A stretch of 44,310 bases of DNA from a bacterium (GTDB lineage: Bacteria; Desulfobacterota; S145-22). Made by a program: the position numbers and the translations under genes. Where the stretch lies: the NCBI GenBank assembly GCA_026986155.1, contig JALSPC010000077.1, forward strand, positions 1 through 44,310, in the 5' to 3' direction. Under the pieces are notes generated by a model that saw nothing but the letters and a program-made list of their open reading frames with translations, did not search any database and was not told the origin of the DNA. Below, in pieces: positions 15,488-22,774 of this stretch (its first letter is position 1; every line of letters starts with the position of its first letter).

Positions 15488-16173
15488 CATCCCCGCGTCT
15501 CGTCGACGAACATCGTGATGGCCGTCAGAATGTCGAAAACGGGACGGCCGGTTATCTTCCGGAGTTGTCTCCGGTAGGGGGAGAGGTTTGTGCACTCCAG
15601 GAGTAGAGCGGAGACCTCCGGTCGCCTGCCGACCAATCTCCGCGCCACGCCGATAGCTTCCGACGCCAAACGGACCGGGTCGAGGGGGATCTCTTCCTTC
15701 ATGATGGCCCGGTTGAAGTGGTCACACCCGTCCATGCCCGCGACGGCCACGGGAACGTCGGCGGCGCCGGCGCTCTTAAAATGGACCTCGGTTAGGTGAC
15801 GCCGCGAGGCCGTGACGACCCCCAGCACCCCCCGCCGCCCGAAGACCTGGTGAAGCAGAGGGAGCAGGAGAAGGGAGGAAGAAAGAAAAGGGACGGAAAG
15901 AGCCTGGCCAATCTCTACCTGGTAGCGGGCGAGGAACCCACAGGTCGTGGCAATCAGGTCTGCACCCTTCCTTTCGAGCGTCTTGGCAGCCTCGATGAAT
16001 CGGGAAACGATCTTGCCATCGTCTTGCAGGATGACCCTGCGGACGTCGGCCCCGCCGACCACTTGGTAAAGCACGGGGAAGGTGAACGTGTCGGGGTGGC
16101 CGATTTCCCCGGCAACGCGCGTAAACCGGGTATCGAGCATGAGAACGCCGAGCCTGAAATGGGCGCCGGTCAT
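15487..16173 (-). CDS. Aspartate/glutamate racemase superfamily protein
   Basis: A 228-residue cytoplasmic protein. The two half-site cysteines of the family are visible: LIATTCGFLARYQ (about 75-87) and LLLECTNLSPYR (about 192-203), and the two-domain layout fits. The superfamily includes glutamate and aspartate racemases, hydantoin racemases and maleate isomerases; which applies cannot be told. The start ATG at 16173 overlaps the stop of the Cys-rich gene (ATGA), so translation is coupled; the longer upstream frame is rejected. It is the last gene of the phoU-pst unit, an unusual place for a racemase. Confidence 0.82.
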   Translation of the reverse strand: MTGAHFRLGVLMLDTRFTRVAGEIGHPDTFTFPVLYQVVGGADVRRVILQDDGKIVSRFIEAAKTLERKGADLIATTCGFLARYQVEIGQALSVPFLSSSLLLLPLLHQVFGRRGVLGVVTASRRHLTEVHFKSAGAADVPVAVAGMDGCDHFNRAIMKEEIPLDPVRLASEAIGVARRLVGRRPEVSALLLECTNLSPYRRQLRKITGRPVFDILTAITMFVDETRG

Positions 16174-16373
16174 TCCCCCCGGTTCCGTTGGAAAAGCCTC
16201 GCGTTGAGGCGGTCGTAGAGGGCACATTGTTCCTCGTAGCTCAGGTGCTTTTCGGGAGGGCCCTTTTTCCGGCAGAGGCGGCAACGGTCCTCGCTGCACC
16301 ACTGGCAGAAATGACAGTCCGGGCAGGGGTGTTTCTTCGGCGGTCGGGAGGCGTCACAGACCTTGTCGCAAAT
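16170..16373 (-). CDS. Cys-rich zinc-ribbon-like small protein with probable ATT start
   Basis: Between pstB and the racemase the minus strand holds an open frame of 67 codons with nine cysteines: a CDKVCDASRPP head and a dense block PCPDCHFCQWCSEDRCRLC (two or more metal knuckles), then a charged helical tail. No ATG, GTG or TTG occurs in the frame. The likely start is ATT at 16373-16371: GGAGGTGG directly after the pstB stop gives an SD 8-9 nt before it, and residue 2 is Cys. The stop overlaps the racemase ATG by 4 bp. ATT starts are rare (infC is the known case). Function unknown; zinc or iron-sulfur binding is inferred from cysteine spacing. Confidence 0.6.
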   Translation of the reverse strand: MCDKVCDASRPPKKHPCPDCHFCQWCSEDRCRLCRKKGPPEKHLSYEEQCALYDRLNARLFQRNRGE

Positions 16374-16387
16374 GAGCGTCCACCTCC

Positions 16388-17149
16388 CTAACCGAACTTG
16401 CCCGTCACGTAGTCTTCGGTTATTTTCTGTGAGGGCGAGGTGAAAATCTTCTTGGTCTTGTCGAACTCGACGAGTTCGCCCAGATACATGAGGCCCGTCT
16501 CGTCCGAGACGCGCGCCGCTTGCTGCATGTTGTGGGTAACCACCACCACCGTGTAACGGCGCTTGAGCTCCAGCATCAACTCCTCAATGCGCAGGGTGGC
16601 GATGGGATCCAAGGCGCTGCAGGGCTCGTCCATCAGGACGATTTCCGGCTTGACGGCCAGGAGGCGGGCGATGCAGAGCCGCTGCTGCTGCTCGTCAGAC
16701 AGGGCCAGGGCGTTACGGTTGAGGTCCTCCTTCAGGACCTCCCAGAGACCGACCCGCTTCAGGGAGTCTTCCACGATTTCATCCAGAACGTCCGATTTCT
16801 TTTCACCCATCACCCGCGGGCCGAAGGTGATGTTGTCCCGGATGGAGAGGGGGAAGGGGTTGGGGCGCTGGAAAACCATCCCGATCTTCTGTCGCAGGCG
16901 CACCAGGTTTACCGTCTCTTTGGTGATGTCCTCGCCGTCGAAAAAGATGGCCCCCTCGGTCTTCACGCCCGGGATCAGGTCGTTCATCCGGTTGAAGGAC
17001 CGCAGCAGGGTCGATTTCCCGCACCCGGAGGGGCCGATGAGCGCCGTAACGGTGTTCCGCTTGATAGAGAGATTCAGGTTCTTCAGGGCGTGGAATTCCC
17101 CGTAAAAGAGGTTGAAGCCCTCCGCCTTCAGGGTATAGTCCACCGTCAT
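16388..17149 (-). CDS. pstB: Phosphate ABC transporter ATP-binding protein, degenerate signature motif
   Basis: A 253-residue ABC ATPase with a clear PstB sequence (FYGEFHALKN; GMVFQRPNPFP; VTHNMQQAARVSD; TEDYVTGKFG). Walker A is GPSGCGKST (39-47), Q-loop Gln94, Walker B VLMDEP (171-176), H-loop His206. The signature motif, LSGGQ in the family, reads LSDEQ at 150-154, which should spoil the site it completes on the partner subunit. Its neighbour (17149-17910) keeps LSGGQ but has lost the Q-loop and H-loop residues, so the pair probably works as one asymmetric heterodimer on PstC/PstA. Its start overlaps the neighbour's stop by 1 nt. Confidence 0.92.
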   Translation of the reverse strand: MTVDYTLKAEGFNLFYGEFHALKNLNLSIKRNTVTALIGPSGCGKSTLLRSFNRMNDLIPGVKTEGAIFFDGEDITKETVNLVRLRQKIGMVFQRPNPFPLSIRDNITFGPRVMGEKKSDVLDEIVEDSLKRVGLWEVLKEDLNRNALALSDEQQQRLCIARLLAVKPEIVLMDEPCSALDPIATLRIEELMLELKRRYTVVVVTHNMQQAARVSDETGLMYLGELVEFDKTKKIFTSPSQKITEDYVTGKFG

Positions 17150-17910
17150 TAGCCGAACCTCCCCGCGATGTAGTCATCCGTTTTCTTTTCCTTAGGGACG
17201 GTGAATACCTGGGCCGTCTTCCCCGTTTCTATCAGCTCTCCCATGAGGAAAAAGGCGCACCGGTCGGAGACCCGGGCGATCTGTTTCGTGTTGTTGCTCA
17301 CGAGGACGATAGCATGATGCCGCTTCAATTCCTTGAGCGCCTCCTCGATCCGGAAGGTGGAGATGGGGTCCAGCCCGGAGGTGGGCTCGTCCAGCAGAAG
17401 AATCTCCGGAGACAGGGCCATAGCGCGGGCGATGCAGAGCCGCTGCTGTTGCCCGCCGGAGAGCTTCTGCGCTGGTTTGTGGAGCCGGTCCCGGACCTCC
17501 TCCCAGAGAATGGCCGCCTTGAGCCCCCGTTCCGCCGCCTCCCGGAGCGTGTGCTTATCCCGGATGCCCTGTATTTTCAGGCCGTAGACGAGGTTTTCGA
17601 AGATACTCATGGGAAGCACCACCGGGGTCGCGAAAACCATGGAAACCTTCCGGCGCAGCGGCGTGGGATTCACGTCCTCGCCCAGGACATCTTCGCCCAG
17701 GACATATAGGGCCCCTTCCAGGGCCATGCCGGCGGCCCGGAAGGTGTGATTGACCAGCTTGAGGAAAGAGGTCTTCCCGCTGCCCGCCGGCCCCATGATC
17801 CCGAAGATCTCGTTTCTGCGAATCTCCAGGTTTATCCTTTCCAGTATCTTTTTTTCGCCGACGCGCAGGGAAACATCCCGCGCCTCGATAACGACCGTTT
17901 TCGCACTCAA
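17149..17910 (-). CDS. Second PstB-like ATP-binding protein, degenerate Q-loop and H-loop
   Basis: Also 253 residues and aligning with the other PstB with matching motif numbers. Walker A GPAGSGKTS (40-48), signature LSGGQ (150-154) and Walker B LLLDEP (171-176) are intact. The Q-loop glutamine is Ala94 (MVFATP) and the H-loop histidine is Asn206 (LVSNN). It should bind ATP but hydrolyse poorly in its own site while giving a good signature to the partner. A short in-frame duplication LGEDVLGEDV (near 71-80) comes from a 15-nt tandem repeat. Located between pstA and pstB. An alternative is an ATPase for another substrate, but the operon position argues for Pst. Confidence 0.88.
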   Translation of the reverse strand: MSAKTVVIEARDVSLRVGEKKILERINLEIRRNEIFGIMGPAGSGKTSFLKLVNHTFRAAGMALEGALYVLGEDVLGEDVNPTPLRRKVSMVFATPVVLPMSIFENLVYGLKIQGIRDKHTLREAAERGLKAAILWEEVRDRLHKPAQKLSGGQQQRLCIARAMALSPEILLLDEPTSGLDPISTFRIEEALKELKRHHAIVLVSNNTKQIARVSDRCAFFLMGELIETGKTAQVFTVPKEKKTDDYIAGRFG

Positions 17911-17911
17911 T

Positions 17912-18742
17912 TTATCTTCGCGCCTCCACGAACTTGTGCATCAGGTAATAGGAGAAGATGTTGATGATGAGGATGGAGAAGACCAGGACCGCCGCGGTGG
18001 CGTAGGCGTTGTCCATGGAGATGCCTTCCCGTGCCAGGATGTAGAAGTGAACCGCCATGCTCCGTCCAGAGTCGAAGATGGAAAAGGGGGTCCGGAGGGA
18101 GGTTCCGAGGGTGAAGATGACCACCGCCGTCTCGCCGATGCCTCGGCCCACGCTGAGGATGACCCCCGTCAAGATACCCGGGGCCGCGTTTGGAAGCACC
18201 AGCCGGGTGACTCCCTGCCACTTGGAGCCACCCAGGACCTCGTTCACATCCCGGAAAGCCTGAGGGACCGACTTGATGGCCTCCTCCGAGGTCCGAATAA
18301 TGACGGGGAGGATCATGATGGCCAGGGAGATGCCCCCGGAGAGGACGCTCCACCCGAAACCGAGCTTGATGACGAAGAGGATGAACCCGAACAGCCCGAG
18401 GATGATGGAGGGCACGCCGGCCAGGCACTCCGTCCCGAACCGGACGATCTTGGTGATCTTTCCTTCCTCCGTGTATTCCGTGAGATAAATGGCGGTGCCT
18501 ACACCCAGTGGGATGGCGATGACCAGGGAAACCACGAGGAGATAGACGGTGGAGACAATGGTGGAAAAGATACCACCCGCGCGCCCCATGTCCATGGGGT
18601 TGTCCAGGAGGAAGCGAGCCGTGATGTGGGGCAGCCCCTTGATCATGATAACCGCGATGATGAAAAAGAGGATGGCCAGGGCGAGAAAGGCTCCGCTGAC
18701 CATCAGGCCTATGGCGACGTGTTCGGCGCGGCGCGGTGTCAT
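17912..18742 (-). CDS. pstA: Phosphate ABC transporter permease PstA
   Basis: A 276-residue permease with about six membrane helices. The cytoplasmic EAA-type loop SVPQAFRDVNEVLGGSKWQG and LPNAAPGILTGVILSVGRGIGE identify PstA. It forms the transmembrane channel with PstC for high-affinity phosphate import. The start overlaps the pstC stop by 4 bp, and 1 nt separates its stop from the next ATPase start region, so the operon is tightly coupled. Confidence 0.94.
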   Translation of the reverse strand: MTPRRAEHVAIGLMVSGAFLALAILFFIIAVIMIKGLPHITARFLLDNPMDMGRAGGIFSTIVSTVYLLVVSLVIAIPLGVGTAIYLTEYTEEGKITKIVRFGTECLAGVPSIILGLFGFILFVIKLGFGWSVLSGGISLAIMILPVIIRTSEEAIKSVPQAFRDVNEVLGGSKWQGVTRLVLPNAAPGILTGVILSVGRGIGETAVVIFTLGTSLRTPFSIFDSGRSMAVHFYILAREGISMDNAYATAAVLVFSILIINIFSYYLMHKFVEARR

Positions 18743-19605
18743 TTGAGCACTTTCCTCCTCGCGAAAAGGGTCGCGATCATGTTCAAGGCCATGACGAAGA
18801 AGAACAGGACGATGCCCGTGGCGAACAGGGCCTGGCGGTGTAGCCCGCTAGCGTAGCCCATTTCCAGGGCGATATTACTGGTCAGGGTCCGGATGGGATC
18901 CAAGGGAGAGAGAGGGATCTTCAAGGCGTTTCCGGCGATCATGATAACGGCCATGGTCTCCCCCACCGCGCGTCCCATCCCCAGAACAAGGGCCGTGATG
19001 ATGCCGGACTTGGCGGCGTGGAGGGTGACCATGTGGGTAGTCTGCCACCGGGTCGCTCCCAGAGAAAAGGCGGCCTCCCGGTAGGAATCGGGAACCGCCA
19101 CGAGGGAGTCCACGGAGATGCTGATGACCGTGGGCAAAATCATGATCCCCAGGATAATGCAGGAGGTGAGCAGAGACAGCCCCGGCCCCCCCAGGTAGTC
19201 CCGGACGAGGGGCACCAGGTAGACAACGCCGAGGAAGCCGTAGACCACGGAAGGAATCCCCGCCAGCAATTCCAGGGCGGGCTTGATGACAGCGCGCATC
19301 CGGGCGGAGGAGAACTCCACGAGGAAAATGGAGCACATCAGCCCCAGCGGTCCCCCGAAAAGAAGGGCGCCAATGGTCACCCAGAAGGAAGAGACAATCA
19401 TCGCGAAGATGCCGAAGTGGCCCTTGGTGGGAGACCAGCGGGTGCTAAGGAGAAAGTCCTTGAGCCCCACCTTCCAGATCATGGGCAGGCCTTCCACAAA
19501 GATGAAGAGGGCGATGAGAAAAAGGGAAAAGAGCGACGAAAAGGCGACGACGAGAAAGATTCTCTGTATCAGTTTTTCTTTTCTTTTGATGTCTGCTGCC
19601 GACAT
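18739..19605 (-). CDS. pstC: Phosphate ABC transporter permease PstC
   Basis: A 288-residue permease with an N-terminal membrane helix (about 17-38, FLVVAFSSLFSLFLIALFIF) and the PstC loop SYREAAFSLGATRWQTTHMV plus GMGRAVGETMAVIM. The ATG at 19605 is chosen because the protein starts with MSAADIKRKEKLIQ and the longer frame above it is the out-of-phase shadow of pstS. It overlaps the end of pstS by 37 bp, long for a pst operon. Confidence 0.93.
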   Translation of the reverse strand: MSAADIKRKEKLIQRIFLVVAFSSLFSLFLIALFIFVEGLPMIWKVGLKDFLLSTRWSPTKGHFGIFAMIVSSFWVTIGALLFGGPLGLMCSIFLVEFSSARMRAVIKPALELLAGIPSVVYGFLGVVYLVPLVRDYLGGPGLSLLTSCIILGIMILPTVISISVDSLVAVPDSYREAAFSLGATRWQTTHMVTLHAAKSGIITALVLGMGRAVGETMAVIMIAGNALKIPLSPLDPIRTLTSNIALEMGYASGLHRQALFATGIVLFFFVMALNMIATLFARRKVLK

Positions 19606-20459
19606 AGGTCGCTTTCTCCGTGGATGATTGACGCGGGAATCAGGCCTTCTTTTGCCAGGATACGTTGTCCTTCGTCCGAGAGGACGAAGCAGATGAAATG
19701 GAGAGGCAGGCCCGCCGGTTTCTTGCGGGTCAAGAAGAGGAAGGGCCGGAAGAAACGGTAGCGTTTCTCCTTGACGGCCTTCACGGACGGGGCCACGCCG
19801 TCCAGGGCCACCGCCCTGACCTGCTTGTTCACCAGGCCGAGGGAGATGTAGCCGATGGCGTAGGGGTCGGTGGCAACCAGCTCCCGCACGGCCCCGTTGG
19901 AATCCTGAACGATGCACCCGGGATCGATCTCCAGCTTTTCCATGACCAACTCCTCGAAGGCCCCCCGAGTGCCGGAGCCCTCCTCCCGGGTGATGGTGGT
20001 AATCCGGTGTTTGACGCCTGTCAGGGTTTCCCAGCTTAGGATCTTCCCCGCATAGATGGCGCGGAGGGTCTCCGTGGAGAGGTTCCGCAAGGAATTTTTG
20101 GGATTCACGATGACAGCGATGCCGTCGAAGGCGATGGGGATTTCGAAAAGACCCTTCTCCTCCGGGTGGAGGTTCCGGCTGCTCGTGCCGATGTTGGCAA
20201 TACCCGTCTGGGCCGCCCGGATCCCCGCCGTGCTGCCGCCCCCCTGGACGTTCACCACGGTATTGGGGTTCTTGACCATATAGATCTCGGCCAACTTCTC
20301 GGCGAAGGGTTGCACGGAGGTGGAGCCGGCGATGATGATGGAGGCATAGCCGCCTTTCTTTTTCGGGGTGCTCTCATCCTTCCTGCCGCAACCGAAGAGG
20401 ACGGTCAAGACGACCAGCAAACTCCAAAGCCCAATTCGCTTTCGTCCGGTTGCGTTCAA
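19569..20459 (-). CDS. pstS: Phosphate-binding lipoprotein PstS
   Basis: A 296-residue exported protein with a lipoprotein signal (VVLTVLFGC, lipidated Cys24), so it is membrane-anchored in the periplasm. Phosphate-binding loops of the PstS family are seen: IAGSTSVQPFAEKLA (about 43-57), GGGSTAGI (about 78-85) and TREEGSGTRGAFEE (about 166-179). It captures phosphate for PstCA. The C-terminal tail HGESDLCRQQTSKEKKN after the usual family end is encoded in the overlap with pstC. phoU lies 10 nt upstream. Confidence 0.93.
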   Translation of the reverse strand: MNATGRKRIGLWSLLVVLTVLFGCGRKDESTPKKKGGYASIIIAGSTSVQPFAEKLAEIYMVKNPNTVVNVQGGGSTAGIRAAQTGIANIGTSSRNLHPEEKGLFEIPIAFDGIAVIVNPKNSLRNLSTETLRAIYAGKILSWETLTGVKHRITTITREEGSGTRGAFEELVMEKLEIDPGCIVQDSNGAVRELVATDPYAIGYISLGLVNKQVRAVALDGVAPSVKAVKEKRYRFFRPFLFLTRKKPAGLPLHFICFVLSDEGQRILAKEGLIPASIIHGESDLCRQQTSKEKKN

Positions 20460-20469
20460 GTGCAGGCCC

Positions 20470-21156
20470 TTAAATAATCTTCTGATGCCGGACGACGGTC
20501 CCCTTCATCATGAAGATGGCCTGCTCCGCCACGTTGACCGCGTGGTCCGCCGCCCGCTCAAGGTATTTGCTCACCATCATGATCTTCATGGCGGAGGAGA
20601 CCTTCTTGGCGTCCTCCATCATGTAGGTGAGGAGTTCCCGCGCGATCTGCATGTTCAACTGATCCACCTCTTCGTCCCGCTGAATCACCTCCATGGCAAT
20701 GGCCTCGTCCTTTTTCACATAGGCGTCCAGGGCGCCGCGGATCATCCAGCGGACGTCCTCGTCCATCCTGGGGATGTCGATGTAGGGTTTCAGTTGCGGC
20801 TCCTTGTTCAGGTCGAGGGCCCGTTCCGAGATGTTGACCGCCAGGTCCCCTATCCTCTCCAGGTCCACGTTGACCTTCAGCCCCGTGGCGATGAAACGCA
20901 GGTCTCCCCCCGCCGGCTGACGCAAGGCGATGAGGGAGAGGCAGATTCCGTCGATCTGGACCTCCAATTCATTGACCTTATGGTCGTCCTCGATAACCTT
21001 GCGTGCCAAGTCTGAGTCCCGTTCCACCAGGGACCGGATGGAGGCGGCAATGGCCTCCTGAACCATCTCCCCCATCTCGAGGATCTTGTCCTTCAAGGTC
21101 TTCAATTCCTTGTCGAACGTCTTCAATATATGTGGATTATTCATCATCTCCCCCAA
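20470..21156 (-). CDS. phoU: Phosphate transport regulator PhoU
   Basis: A 228-residue all-helical protein made of two PhoU repeats; the metal-binding signatures DLERIGDLAVNI (about 98-109) and YLERAADHAVNVAE (about 197-210) are both kept. PhoU links Pst activity with PhoR/PhoB signalling and phosphate homeostasis. Here it leads the operon, unlike E. coli where it is last. The start is probably TTG 21156 (AGGA 5 nt before it), with ATG 21147 or 21144 as alternatives. I found no convincing Pho box upstream. Confidence 0.92.
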   Translation of the reverse strand: MGEMMNNPHILKTFDKELKTLKDKILEMGEMVQEAIAASIRSLVERDSDLARKVIEDDHKVNELEVQIDGICLSLIALRQPAGGDLRFIATGLKVNVDLERIGDLAVNISERALDLNKEPQLKPYIDIPRMDEDVRWMIRGALDAYVKKDEAIAMEVIQRDEEVDQLNMQIARELLTYMMEDAKKVSSAMKIMMVSKYLERAADHAVNVAEQAIFMMKGTVVRHQKII

Positions 21157-21217
21157 GACAATCCTGCCCTTACTCTTAACATAGCCTCCCTCCGCTTTTC
21201 AAGGAGAACAGGAAAGA

Positions 21218-21246
21218 TTGACGGACTCTCCCTTTTGGCATAAATA
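21218..21246 (+). promoter_or_regulatory. Promoter of the VanZ-like gene
   Basis: TTGACG (21218-21223), 17-nt spacer, TAAATA (21241-21246). The start point falls at about 21252, on the ATG of the longest frame, so the mRNA is either leaderless or starts translation at the GTG 21276. Confidence 0.5.
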
Positions 21247-21251
21247 GGGGC

Positions 21252-21794
21252 ATGCCCTGCGGGAGCGAAAAGACCGTGATCCTAAAGAGATTTATCGTCG
21301 CATACATCGCCTACCTCATTCTCTCGGCGGCAATCGCCCGGAGGGTCCTGGGGTGGCTGGAGAGGTTGATCGGCGCGTCTGGAGTGCACCAGATCTCCTG
21401 GTTCCTTCTCGCGGGAGCCGCCGGCCTGTTCCTGTTCCTCGTCCGAAAAAACCGCGTCTCCCCGTCCCGCCTCCTCATGGCCGCCCTCTCCTTTGCCGGG
21501 ATAGTTCTCTTCCTCAAGGGGATGCGCGTTCCGGAAGAACGGGTACACATCTTCCAGTACGGGTTGCTCGGGTTCCTGGTGGCGACCGCCTGCCGGGAGA
21601 GGGGGTGGAAACAGGCGGTAGGCGCGGCCCTCCTCGTCGTTTTCCTCGTCTCGGGCGCCGACGAACTTTTCCAGGCCTTCCTGCCCGACCGGGTGGGAGA
21701 CATCCGGGACGTGGGGTTCGGCTGTCTCGGGGGCGGCTGGGGAGCATTCCTCTCTGCGCTGCTGCGGAAAAAATCGAGTCGCAACCCGGCGTGA
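21252..21794 (+). CDS. VanZ-like small membrane protein
   Basis: A protein of up to 180 residues with four or five hydrophobic helices. The region RVHIFQYGLLGFLVATACRE and GADELFQAFLPDRVGDIRDVGF is the VanZ-like hallmark (the EHxxQYxxL-type and DELxQxFxPxRxxxxxDVxxN-type motifs). VanZ of enterococci gives low-level teicoplanin resistance; general function is unknown. Two starts compete: ATG 21252, which would sit at the transcription start (leaderless), and GTG 21276 (MILKRFIVAY) with GGGAG 10 nt upstream. The protein from GTG looks more typical. Confidence 0.78.
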   Translation: MPCGSEKTVILKRFIVAYIAYLILSAAIARRVLGWLERLIGASGVHQISWFLLAGAAGLFLFLVRKNRVSPSRLLMAALSFAGIVLFLKGMRVPEERVHIFQYGLLGFLVATACRERGWKQAVGAALLVVFLVSGADELFQAFLPDRVGDIRDVGFGCLGGGWGAFLSALLRKKSSRNPA

Positions 21795-21800
21795 TCCCCG

Positions 21801-22616
21801 TTACGCCTGTTTCTTCTCGTTTTCCACGAGGGTCACCCGCATTCTTTGGGCGGGGATACGGATGCCTGCCTCGTCAAAGGCGAGCTTTATCTTTTCCAGC
21901 AGGTCGGTCTTAACCGACCAGAGATCCGCCGCCTTCGCCCAGGGGCGCACGTAGAGGGTCACGCCGTTTTCCGCCCAGTCGCCGACCCCGACGAAGGGCG
22001 CTGGCTCCCGCAGTATACGAGCGTCGGCCGCGATCAGGTCATTCACGATTTCCTTGGCCACCCGGAGATCGTCCTCGTAGGAAATGGGAATGAGCAGGTC
22101 AATCCGCCGGATGTTCTTGGTAGAGTAATTGATGATCTTGTCGTTGTAGATCATCCCGTTGGGAATGATGATCTGCCGGTTGTCCAGGGTCTTCAGGACC
22201 GTGTTGAAGATGGTAACGTCCTCGACCGTGCCCGTGACACCGGCGGTTTCGACGAAATCATCTATCTTGAAGGGCCGAAAGAGGATGAGGAGGATGCCGG
22301 AGGCAAAGTTCTGGAGGGAACTCTTGAGTGCCAGGCCCACGGCCAGACCCGCCGCGCCGAGGAGGGCGATGAGCGAAGTGGTGTCGACCCCCAGTTCGTG
22401 GAGGGCCGCGATGATGACGAAGATGAGAAGCGCCACGTGACAGAGGGACCCGATGAAGTTTACCAGGATCTCGTCCAGGTTCGCCTTCCTCAAAAGCCCC
22501 CGGAGAAGCCGGACCGCTGCTTTAACGGCGATACGCCCGGCGAAGAAGATGACGAGGGCGTAAAGGAGGTGGACGCCCCATGTGAATAGGTAATCCGGCA
22601 AGGAACGCATTGTCAT
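21801..22616 (-). CDS. Small-conductance mechanosensitive channel (MscS family)
   Basis: A 271-residue inner-membrane channel with three N-terminal helices and a cytoplasmic beta/alpha cage. The pore helix TSLIALLGAAGLAVGLALKS (about 81-100) and the following NFASGILLILFRPFKIDDFV with IPNGMIYND are MscS marks. It releases solutes under membrane tension after osmotic down-shock. Its length is close to E. coli MscS (286). A promoter lies at 22653-22681. It ends 6 bp from the VanZ-like gene, tail to tail. Confidence 0.93.
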   Translation of the reverse strand: MTMRSLPDYLFTWGVHLLYALVIFFAGRIAVKAAVRLLRGLLRKANLDEILVNFIGSLCHVALLIFVIIAALHELGVDTTSLIALLGAAGLAVGLALKSSLQNFASGILLILFRPFKIDDFVETAGVTGTVEDVTIFNTVLKTLDNRQIIIPNGMIYNDKIINYSTKNIRRIDLLIPISYEDDLRVAKEIVNDLIAADARILREPAPFVGVGDWAENGVTLYVRPWAKAADLWSVKTDLLEKIKLAFDEAGIRIPAQRMRVTLVENEKKQA

Positions 22617-22652
22617 GCCCCTCCCCTTTCGAGATGAAACGTTTCTTCGGCT

Positions 22653-22681
22653 CTCGTATCAACCGCTATCGAGGTTGTCAA
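22653..22681 (-). promoter_or_regulatory. Promoter of the mscS gene
   Basis: Minus strand TTGACA (22681-22676), 17-nt spacer, TACGAG (22658-22653); start point near 22646. Confidence 0.45.
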
Positions 22682-22720
22682 GAAAACCGGCGAAAAGGGA
22701 AGGGTTTTAACGTAGACTAA

Positions 22721-22749
22721 TTGACAATCCCGAGGGCATCGTTTAGCTT
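22721..22749 (+). promoter_or_regulatory. Promoter of the DUF3857 gene pair
   Basis: TTGACA (22721-22726), 17-nt spacer, TAGCTT (22744-22749), start point near 22756. Its -35 TTG has the look of a start codon in the same frame, but the GTG at 22775 with an SD is the real start. Confidence 0.5.
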
Positions 22750-22774
22750 TGGGAAAATACGGAGGACAATTAAC

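Noticed and set aside
17750-18856. Plus-strand open frame of 368 codons
   Set aside because: Antisense to pstA and part of a PstB; composition is Asp/Gly/Arg-rich low complexity typical of GC-rich shadows.
21157-21251. Pho box upstream of phoU
   Set aside because: A GTCAA and a CTGTT occur, but they do not form two 7-bp repeats with a 4-bp spacer.
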